A stretch of 64,000 nt of DNA from the NCBI RefSeq assembly GCF_049243985.1, contig NC_135380.1, positions 21,066,501 through 21,130,500 on the forward strand. Reading direction: 5' to 3'. Both the position numbers and the translations under genes were made by a program. Source of the stretch: Paroedura picta. Taxonomy: Eukaryota; Chordata; Lepidosauria; Squamata; Gekkonidae. The notes below the pieces were generated by a model. The model did no database searches, had not been told where the DNA came from, and saw nothing but the letters and a program-made list of their open reading frames with translations. Of the stretch, positions 10,916 to 21,400 are shown one piece after another. The stretch's first letter is position 1; every line of letters starts with the position of its first letter.

Positions 10916-11359
10916 ATGACTGTCTGGCAGGAACATATCAACAGCCTGATGAAAGATGGGTTGTGCTGGGATGCTGCAGTTCTATCGATAGCCCAACAGC
11001 AATTCTTAGCTGCCCATCAAGGTGGCACCTTAGCTAAACTGACCAAGCCAGAGATTCAAGCTCTTCTTGGCAGGAACAGAGAAAACCTGCTTACCCAAGG
11101 GTTGACTCTCGGTGGCCTCAAGTGTTTAGTCATCCGTGATAATCTCTATACAGATGCCCATCAATACAGTATGGATCTCCGGACCAAGCTATATCAGGAC
11201 AATGGAGAGAGCTGCACCCGTGCCATCACTGTAGTCCTAGTCAATTCTGTGTGCCTAATCCTGATTGGCCAGAAGGGTATACAGGGAGGAACATTAAACA
11301 TGAAAGCTTTTGAGATGGCCCATTACATCACAGCATGTGCCAATAAACATGCGCAATGA
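10916..11359 (+). CDS. Profilin family protein, single coding exon (PFN3-like)
   Basis: Actin-monomer-binding profilin family. The 147-residue intact ORF carries the family core GLTLGGLKCLVIRD (PFN1 has GLTLGGQKCSVIRD), SMDLRTK and a C-terminal IGQKGIQGGTLNMKAFEMAH (PFN1: [20 protein letters not shown]). W4 of the polyproline site is kept, but the equivalents of Y7, W32 and the C-terminal His/Tyr pair are not visible. PFN1 and PFN2 have introns in the coding region; PFN3 does not, so an intronless PFN3-like or old retrocopy origin is likely. The length is slightly above the usual 137-140. Start chosen because TAA lies in frame 24 bases upstream, after a plausible acceptor at 10873/10874. No polyA tract or flanking direct repeat was recognised, so a recent retrocopy is not supported. 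Confidence 0.85.
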   Translation: MTVWQEHINSLMKDGLCWDAAVLSIAQQQFLAAHQGGTLAKLTKPEIQALLGRNRENLLTQGLTLGGLKCLVIRDNLYTDAHQYSMDLRTKLYQDNGESCTRAITVVLVNSVCLILIGQKGIQGGTLNMKAFEMAHYITACANKHAQ

Positions 11360-14300
11360 GTGACCACCAGAACATCTTCCAAATGGGACACTTGTCGTTT
11401 TGTACTTTCCCCATCTGGAGTTTTGGTCAAAAGGAAGAGCCTAAGTCACTAGTGATGACTGCTGGAAGGGGCACTGAAGTCCCTGTGGAGATTATGTGAA
11501 ATGGTGGGATGGAGTTGGGCCATACTGAGCCATTCTCAAAATATCTAGCACTCAAGGCAGCAGAATCAAGACATCGTCTTGATGAATCAAGACATCGTAT
11601 TCAGTTTAAAGAACATTGTCCAACTATTTGTCCAGCTGAAAATGACTTGTGGGAGAAGGTTTCTCTGTGAAGGATCAAGCAATTAATCCAACTTCATTAA
11701 TACAGATGACGCCTATTTAAAAGATTTATTTACTTTTTATACTCTTCATGTCCCTTTAAAAGATATAAAAGGGCATGTTGTTTGCACCATCCACACTTGA
11801 AACAGGGAAACCAGGAAGCAGCCAAATTCAGAAAAATACATGGGGCATACAAGGTTCAATACAATCCATGACATAGAAGTGCAAGCCAGTATTGATATGA
11901 CCCATATCGCTGATACCTGTCTAGAATGAAACACGTTGCAAACTGGCAACTCAAAAACTACAGGACAACTGAGATACCAGAGCTGCCCTTGAACTAAACT
12001 GATATCTGAAATCAAATGAGTGGCCGCTGTCAGACAAAACATTGTGGTCATACAGGTGACAGTTTAGAGGTGTGGTGACAGGAGAGGCTGCCAAGTTCAG
12101 TTAGACCCATTAAGAAATACCCCTTACGTTATTCTCTACTCATCTCTCAACAGCAAAAACCAGACGAAACAGGTAGAATAGGGGAGGGGGAGATAACTAT
12201 TTCTATTTCCTACTTCTTCCCTTGGTCCTTCTCAGGACAAAAAAAAACCAACAATTGCTGCTCAGGTCCTCCACAATCCATCCACCATTACTAACATGCC
12301 TGTTTCTTTCCCAAAGCCATGTCCCTTTTGATATCTTACAAAGCTCTAGTTTAATGCAGCTTCAGTTTCTGCCTTTTTCTTCCACCCAGCTCTATACACA
12401 CCACAGGTTACTTCTAATTCCTAATTCTGACAATGCTTGCTATGTCACCCCACTGGCTTGCTTTGGTTATCCTACCTTGGAACCCATGTAGAGCTGGAAA
12501 AAGCACAGGAAAGGACAAAGTTGGAGTTAATTCCCTAAAGTTATTGGGACATCTCAACTTAGGGGGTGGGGGGAGAACAAGCAAGAAGAGATATGGTAGG
12601 AAATTTATAAAATTATTTGAGAAAGTGGATAGAAAGAACGGCCAAAAACCTAAATTTGGCTTAGATTCTTACCTGTAAGGAAAGGTCAGCCAAAAGGTTT
12701 CCAGCACTAAATAAACATGGTTAACAAGTTTCTAATTCTGAAGGTATCGAGAAAAGGAAGTGCAGGAAATATATGGTGAAGCTACTGATTTGGGCTTCCA
12801 GGGGACACTTGGGGGATTCATTGTTCTTAATCTCTGGGTTTGGGTTTTGTTTTTTGCCTCAATTGCTACATACCTCCTTGCAGTCCATTAATATCCAGTT
12901 GTATTCACTTATTCCATGATTTTGTAATTATACATTTATTTATTAATTACATTTGTATACTGCCCTCCCCTGAGGCTCAGGGCAGTTCACAAGGAATGTA
13001 AAGAACAATACATTGAACTTGGTTTTGTGTCAGATAGAATACAACAATGCTAACGATGACAACAGAAGATAACAGTTTAAAGAGGATAACAAACAGGTCC
13101 ACGTTCAGTTCAGGTACATGGATTCCTGGGAGGGAGGTTCAGGGACCCAGTGGGTGTTGCTGGCTCTGGTCAACCTCAATCAAATGCCTGGCAGAAGAGA
13201 TCCCCTTTTGTTTTAGTTCCATCAGGGCCCTGATCTCCTCTGGGAGCTCATTCCACCAGGTGGGGGCCAGGACAGAGAAGGCTCTGGCCCTGGTTGAGGT
13301 CAAACAGGCTTCCTTTGGGCCAGGGATCACTAGCCAGTTGGTGGTGGCAGAACACAAAGCTTTTTGAGGTGTAAACAGAAAGGTGATCCCTCAGGTACAC
13401 TGGGTCCTGACTGCATATGGTGCAGGCTGCAGTTTCAAATAGAGTAGACTGTTCTCACAACAGATCCATAATCTTAAGAAATATTTTCAAAGAATCGGCT
13501 AATACTTGCATAAATGTTGAAATCTGCATTATGCTTAGTGCTTCTGTGAAAAATCTTTGGTGTTTGGCTGTGAAGTTACAGCTTTCAATTGATCTGCATC
13601 CCTGACCAAAACATCAGAAACAAAAGAATGCTTAGGAACACAGTACAGTTCAAACATTTGCATTGTATTCAGTATGATTTTATTGATACCTGGTAGAGTC
13701 CAACTTCATCAGTGCACTGCAACAATCGCAGGCCAATCAAACAATGATAAAAGTAACCCTTGAAGAGATTTCCGAAGTTTTTAATTGCTACCAGCAGCTT
13801 TTCAGGTTTGAGCCATGGTGTGGCAGACTAGTGGCTTGAACTTTCCTCAACAGATTCCCCCACTCCACATTACTATTTGCTTTGCCTCAGTGGGGCAAAC
13901 AGAAGATGCAAGGAGGATCCATTGAGGTCAGAAAAACAGCACAGCTGAGAAGAAGTCAACCAGATCTTTGCACCCAGATCGAAATGAGAACACTGAGGGT
14001 ACTATTTAGTTATGAAAATATCTTGTCTTGCTTGATGAGAAAATCATACAAGTATTCAGTCACAAACTCAGCTGTTTCTATGCAATTCCACCAAAATCCT
14101 CAATTATCTATAGATCCCAGTGGTTGCTCTGCTGTATCCCCAAAACCTGAGCATTTGGCACCACTGAATGTCTTCTTCCCATAAGGAGTCAATCAACCAC
14201 AGTGACCAACAATGAGGGGAGAAAGGGGAGGACCAACAATGAGGGGAGAAATGCAAGGCAGCCCTTGACGAAAACCAGTTGCTTGATAAGCACAATTCTC

Positions 14301-15312
14301 AGTAAGCACATCTTTGAGAGATGATTAGTGATAAATTTATTTTGGCACCACTTTCTGTATGCACCTCTTCCTCCCAGCTGCTGAAAAAGACGGTCTATTG
14401 TGCAGACATGATGTCTGGACAGTAAGACGAAAGAGAGAAAATAAGCCTAGACCGGTGTTGTGGCCTGAATCACCATTCCCACCATGTAAGATGGATGGTG
14501 GGTTTTATGGTACTGGGCAATTTCAGACAGATGAGAGCAAAAGCAGGCAACACATCCCTCTCTGGCTTACCTTTGTATCATTTCGTAATACATCCAAGGA
14601 AGCCTGCCATGTTTTTTTGCCACATATTACGTGGGCACTGCTAAAGCCTCAAGGTCTGAAAAGCATAGTTAAAAAAAAAACAAAACACAGAAGTTCTGCC
14701 TCTGCTCAAAAGAACAAACTTTGAAATGCAAATTTCTGAACTGACTCAGACTTCAAGACTTTGGTAGTACATCATGAAAATGTCTTGGGGGATCACATCG
14801 GTTTTGCTTCTTGGGAATACGCCCACACACCTACACTTCATCCCCCTTTGCTACAACTGCAATCTGCGGCTGCCACAACTCCTTAGAAAATCACAAGGAA
14901 CAGGCTTCATCCTAAGGGCTTAAATGGGGGCAAACCCACTTCTCCTACATTCTGCATTCAACAGCTCCCAAGCAGCCAATCTCAGTGTCAGGTTTCAAAT
15001 ACCCCCCACTGGTCTTTGCTCTTGGGACTGCTCATGCCAATGCTAAGTTTTGTACCATGTAAGTAATGTTCCTGCTAACCAAAGCTACTAGGTCTGCACC
15101 GACCTTTGATTTCCACTGCAAGAGGCTTTTCAGCTCTTGGTGCCCAAATGCAATAAATGCCATGTTGTTCCAGTCCACTGCAATACGGCTAGACCTCTCT
15201 AGGAAAGTCGACATCCATCAGTTCAGGAAGAAGGCACTTCTGGGCAGCCAAAGATACTGCTGTTAGGAAGACCCCTCCGGAAGGGCCGGAAGATTCTGCC
15301 ATGGCTCATTCT
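11360..15312. other. Intergenic region between convergent profilin gene and POLR3D
   Basis: Probable profilin 3' UTR at the left. An antisense L2-type LINE end lies at 12935-13420. No coding exon was recognised in the remainder; ORFs there are short and lack family motifs. POLR3D 3' UTR should occupy the right end, on the minus strand. Confidence 0.6.
12935..13420 (-). mobile_element. L2/CR1-type LINE 3' region (antisense)
   Basis: TTTGTATACTGCCCTCCCC start plus a minus-strand peptide with ARAFSVLAPTWWNELPEEIR, typical of the C-terminus of L2-clade ORF2. Ages together with copies at 32818 and 50900. Confidence 0.75.
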
Positions 15313-15435
15313 TTATCGATGCCTGTGTTCCAACAAAGACTCAAAGTCTGGGGCACAGACCAGCTTGTGCTTCACATGGCCCAGGACGATCATCTCACCA
15401 CTCCTGTTGTCTCCAATGCCCACCGACACCAGCTC
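15313..15435 (-). CDS. POLR3D: POLR3D terminal coding exon
   Basis: Acceptor TTCTTGGAAG, 40 codons (ELVSVGIGDNRSGEMIVLGH, then VKHKLVCAPDFESLLEHRHR) and stop. Almost identical to the human C-terminus. Confidence 0.96.
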   Translation of the reverse strand, partial: ELVSVGIGDNRSGEMIVLGHVKHKLVCAPDFESLLEHRHR

Positions 15436-18400
15436 CTTCCAAGAACAAAATAAAATAAAGGTTATAACCAAAACCCCTGCAATGCTGCAAACAACACACA
15501 CCTATGGTTGACTAAAGGGTTTTTCCCCTGAAGAAGTGGTCCTACTAGGACTCTAGTAAACCACTAAGAGAAAGCAATTTTTTACATGTAGAGATTTCCC
15601 TGACAGTCTAACTGCACACAGTGGTGTTAGGCATGCTTCTCTGCCAGTCTCGGATCATGATGAGACATGGGGAAACATGCATGTAGTGATACTTATACTT
15701 TCCCTCAGGAAAATCTCCACCTTTCTGTTGTGACTTCTCTAGGGAGTAGGCAAGGACAGTGGTCCCCAACCTTTTTATCACCGGGGACCACTCAACACTT
15801 GACAATTTTACTGAGGCCCACTGCCCTACCGCTCTCTGACTCTGGTCGCTATGGTAATGTTTAAACATCCCTTCAAAGTAAGATACAGGCACACCACAAC
15901 AGTGAACATAAGGAACATTTTATTTTCATGGAAATTTTAACTCATGACAATGACAAATCAATGGAAACCCTGAGCTTGTTTCTCTGCAACGAGATAGTCC
16001 CATGTGCACCTGCCGGACCGTGGATGAAGTAAAAGGCTGGGGGGGGGGGGAAGGCGTCCTTCGGGGCCCACCTCCAGTTAGTCGACGGACCACATGTGGT
16101 CTGCGGCCCACAGGTTGGGGATCGCTAGGCTAGAATACCCAATGGAAATTCACCTGGGCAGACAGTCTGCCTGGGCAGATAGGCAACAAAATATTCTGAA
16201 GTGCTTGGGTGCTCCTGTTCCAAATTACTGATAGAGAAGTATACTTTATACAGATCATTTTGTAACAGGGGTATAAGCACCCATGTGTTATGTCAGTTAT
16301 GACAGTGTAACTTATGAATTTGTAAAGTGCCGTATTGGCCAAGAAAAGAGTAGGGAAGTAGGGAGACCCAATTATTCTCCATCACCTACTTAAATGTATT
16401 TTGAAAATAGATTCCAAAAGGATATTTATTTTATTAGATGTTTATACCGCCCATCCCAGTAACCCAGCTCTGGATAACGGCATAAATCTATAGCCATAAG
16501 AATAACACTTATGATACACTGGAGTCTAAACCAATATATCAAGGTTAAAGATTAAAGCCTGATTCATCATATGCATTTCACTGAGTTTGATGTATTGCTC
16601 TTATTTAAGTTTCATGTGAACCACCCTGACCCTTAGGGGAGGGCAGTATATAAAGGTAATAAATAAACAAATACATACATACATCGTTATCCATGGTTCC
16701 TCTATATATTTGTGAAACAGCCTGGGTGGTGGAACATGTTCGGCTGTCCAAGTTGGAATAGGGCCAATTAGGATGTAGCTGGCTGCACCCTGATTGGCCC
16801 CGCCCCTGCAGTTCCCGCCCTCCCTTCCTGGACTCTAACCTCTTTGCTCTCAGACATGCCTCAGTGCCTGGAGTCAGCAGCAGGTACTTAGGAACGGGCT
16901 TTGAAGCTAGTAATTACATAAGTGTATTTTATACCCCCACACCCCTTCATGACTGATACAATTTTTGTACTCTGCTCAACAAGCACTAATACAAGTAATC
17001 TCCTAAGTCTCCTAAGAGTCACTGAAGGGTGTCTTGAGGTCATTTCACATATTAAAGGTAAAGGTATCCCCTGTGCAAGCACCGAGTCATGTCTGACCCT
17101 TGGGGTGACACCCTCTAGTGTTTTCATGGCAGACTCAATACGGGGTGGTTTGCCAGTGCCTTCCCCAGTCATTACCGTTTACCCCCCAGCAAGCTGGGTA
17201 CTCATTTTACCGACCTCGGAAGGATGGAAGGCTGAGTCAACCTTGAGCCGGCTGCTGGGATTGAACTCCCAGCCTCATGGGCAAAGCTTTCAGGCGGCTG
17301 CCTTACCACTCTGCGCCACAAGAGGCTCTTTTCACATATTACATAGCCAGTAAATCCAGGTTTGGCATCCAGTTTACAAAGAGCTGCATCTAATGCTGGA
17401 TGGCTACTTTGTCCCTCTGCCCAAGACAAGCATTTGTAACTATTCATTTACCAATCAGATGTTCCTCTAAATACATAATGGGTGAAATGGGCTTTTATCT
17501 GCTTATAGTATAGAAGCCAGGATCAGACCAAGTCTCCCTCCACAAGTTACTGCAACCCACACTGAGCCCATAAGATGCCTCCAGAAAGCCCCTAAGCAGG
17601 GCAAGATGATAACTGTTCTCTGCTGTGGTTCATCTCCTGCTGCTAGAGAACAAGAAGTTTGAAGGAAACTCACCAACTGTTTTGATTAGGCCAGTACAAC
17701 AAGAGATGTTTCTTGTGCTACCTATACCTGAAGAAAGGAGCATGGAGTCCCTGTGGTCACATCAAGGGTGACCCTGCCGAGCACGAGTTGCACCTTTCCT
17801 GACTTGCGGATCATCAGCTTCCCCACCTGGCCTTCTGATAGGTCCCCCAGGGTGCAGATGTTCTCAGCATCTTTAGCTTCCTGAAAAGACAGAAAGGGGG
17901 ACAAGTTACAAGCAGCTCCTATATTTTGGGGCACCTGGGAAGAAACGCAAAGTGACGTCTAGGTTTCTTATGCCTTTACTGACTTTTCATCAGTATGATT
18001 TGTAGTTTGTGCTTAATATACCAAAACCACAAGCCCAAGTTGTCCAGACATAATCCTGAGACCAGGATAAGTTAAACATGACTCCATATTTTGCATAATT
18101 TATTCTGTTTGCCCTGGGACAGAACGATACCTATCAGGGGCACTGATGAAACCTCTGCCATCAGACACTTTCAGCAGAAGCCAGAGGAATTGCTGCATGT
18201 TCTCAAAACTGACAGAAGTTACATGCAACCTCAATTTAAAAAAAATAAAAAATGTAATACTCCTAATTTGTAAGGACCCATCAGCCTGCATTCTATGGCG
18301 TTAAATTTGTTTTTCCCAGTGAAAAATATTACTCTGCTTTTTGCTTGGCATCCATCTACGCCTGCTCACTTTCAAGTGTATCTTTGTAAAGAAGGCAAGT

Positions 18401-21400
18401 TAATTGTTTTTAAAGTAACCAAGGTCCTTAGAAAGCTAACATCCAAGTCTAATATCACATCCTGCAGCTTTTTTGTCCTTCAGAACTTTAGACACACACA
18501 GAGTCCTTCCTACAGTCCTTAGTTTGGCAATATAAGCGGCAAAATTCCATCCTGTTCTACGATACTACTTCCTCTATCAGGACTACATATTCATCTCTAG
18601 TCACATACCTGGCTCTTCTCTTGCTTTATCAGCATCATCTGCCCATCCTCGTTTTGCACCTCAGTCTTGATGGGCTTGGTATCCTGGGTGGGTGGCTGTC
18701 CTGGCAGCGTATCCGGCAGCTGCAAAAACAGCAACTCATCCTCCTTGCTGATGCTCAGCTTCTGCAGCAGCTCTGCCATGGATACGTCCTGGGGGAAGGG
18801 AGGGGGTGCCTTTGCAAGAGACGGTTTGCGAGCAGGCAGGGGCTCTTCCTCATCGTGGGGTTCTTCTTTCACTAGGACAAGAGGCACAGTCAGGATCACA
18901 GAGCTGGAAGGACTCAAAAGCCAAACAAGTTCAACCTTCCTGCTCAAAAGCATCCTGAGAGACAGTGACTGAGCTGAAACCATGAGAGTTTGTAATTGAG
19001 CTTAGAACAGAGGCTTCCAAACTCATGCTTTCCATTATTACGTTGTGTTAAAGAGTGGAGACCAAAAAAACATCCTTGGATTATTCCATGGTGTGAGGAA
19101 TAAGCAGGAAGTACACTAATCAAAAATGCTGTAGGGAGAAGAGATGACTTCAGGGTTTTTTTTTTAAAAGCAAATCCTGTGTACATCAACCCAGGACAGC
19201 TCCTTAACGCAGAAGCAAAACAGTTTAGCTAGGCTAAGATATTGGAATCCAGCTGAATCAGAACTGAATCTACATCCTTTTTCCAGCAGTGACCAGCCAA
19301 ATGTTGCAGAGGAAGCCCACAGGAAGAGCATAGAGGCAACAGCCCCCTGCCCCATGACTGCTTTCAGAATCAGTGTAGCGAGGTGGTCAGAATGTCAGAC
19401 TAGGGTTTGGGACAGCACTATTTGAATCTCTGCTCTGCCATAAAAGCCTGCCTGGGACTTCAGGACTGTCATAGCCTCAAAGTTGTCACTGTAGGTATAA
19501 ACTAGGGGAGGGGAGAACAATGGGATAAGCCACGCTGGGTCCACGTGAAGAAGAAAAGGACAAAAATAAAAATAAACAAAACAATTAAAAGGTGTAGAGT
19601 TACAGAGCATGCAATTTATAAATAATTCTCGTGACTGCTGATACATCTACGACTGTTAATCTATTTGCTCATGTTGCTTAAAATCTACCTAGGTTCATGG
19701 CTGTCACCAAATCTTGTGGCAGTTAATTATTTTTAAAAACTGTATTAGATACAGAAACATTCCTTGTGTCTCTTGAATAGTGCCAGTTTATGTCATTGAA
19801 TGGGAGTCTGACTATTCTATAAGAAGGATAAGTTTTCTATCTGCTGTCTTCACACTGTTCCCAATGATCTAAATCTCTATCACGTCCCCCTTAGTTATCT
19901 TCCCTAAATCAAAGAACCCTAAACTTCGGTCATTAGAAAAGAACTCCAACCTTTGGTCATATCAGTTATCCAGTTCTATACCTTTTCCAATCCCATAAAA
20001 CCCATTTGGGGGTTGAACTTTACAGGGTACTCCAGATGCAGCCACATCACAGAAAAGTATCAAGGAGACAATTTTACTTCCAGTCCCAATATTCTGTGAC
20101 AAGGCTATTTTGTTGTTATGGCACACCAAGTTCGAGCTTGTGGAGGGCCAGCCAACAAACAGCCAGGCTACCTTCACAGATAACCACAGATACCTTAGGG
20201 GTTTACAGGACCTAGTTTTCTCTTCCGCAGGTTAGCAGCACAAGATTAGGTGCTACTCTAGCTGCTTGTATCATCAGAGTGACTGCTAGCTGTAGCTGAG
20301 AAGGTTCCTGCAACATGGACTCTGCTGGGATCCAAAGTCCAATACAACTCGCTCTGTGCACAGGTAGTGGGGCTTTGAGGTTGTGTTTCTTAGAGAGGAG
20401 TTGTGGCTGCACCAAATACTGCATGGAAAGCAGCATAATTAGGACTCCTAACTTTTTTTAATGGCAAAAGAAGCTTAGGGTAAGACCCAGATGGGGCCTG
20501 AGACGTGTGAGAGGACTGTGTGCGTGTGTTTCAAACTCTCTTCCCTTAGCAGTCTTTCATGATTCAAAACCTCTGCCAACAATCCTCAGCTATTGTTTGC
20601 TGCAATGGAATGGAATATTCCTGTATGGCAAGACTGCATTTCCCCATGAAGGGTGGGGCCACGGTATGGCTCATAACAGAGAATCTGTTTTCCATGCAGT
20701 TGGTTCCAAACTCAGTATGGCATCTCCAGCTAAGGGCAAGGATGGGAAAGACTCCCCTATCCAAGATCTGAGAGAGCAAACAACCTGTTATGAGTAGACA
20801 ATATTGACCTTAAGACAGCAGGCAACTTCATGTGTACAAATGACTGGGGGAGGGGGTCTGACCAGGAAAGCATGGGGAAGGGCTGAACACATTCCCCTGC
20901 ACTACTGCTCTAATCCAAATACCCCCACCAGCTCTTCTTGCCACTGAAAAAAGTTTATGACATGCAGATGTGCCTAATTTAGCTTTGAGGGCATTTCAAA
21001 AGCTGCTTGTTCTGCTTGGAGGTCTACTGTATGTAAAAATAAGTCATATTGGGTACTCCTAAACCTTAGGATTTACTTAAAGTGGATACTGGCCTGGAGG
21101 AGGTTTTCTACCTGTAGAACTCATTCTCTGTAAAGCCATTTGAAAGTAGCTCTAACAGGAGCAGAAGGGATTGGTTAGTGGGAAGGATGAGCATTTGAAG
21201 GCAGCTCTGAAATGTCTGGGACTGCAGGATGTTCCAATGGAGAGGACAGCTCTTTGCAATAAAGATGCAGCAGTTACATTCAATGATACAATCCCCAAAA
21301 GGCAGTACAATAAACCGCCATGGCTACTTTGGACTACTTGTATGTATGGGGACATCCTGTTGGTAATATGGGCAATTTTACTCTTTAATTCTTCAAAAGC

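Noticed and set aside
16922-17353. 143-aa ORF whose core peptide ([16 protein letters not shown]) also occurs at 2280-2468 and 32461-32694
   Set aside because: The repeated peptide is an accidental frame through the antisense GAGCCTCTTGTG SINE.
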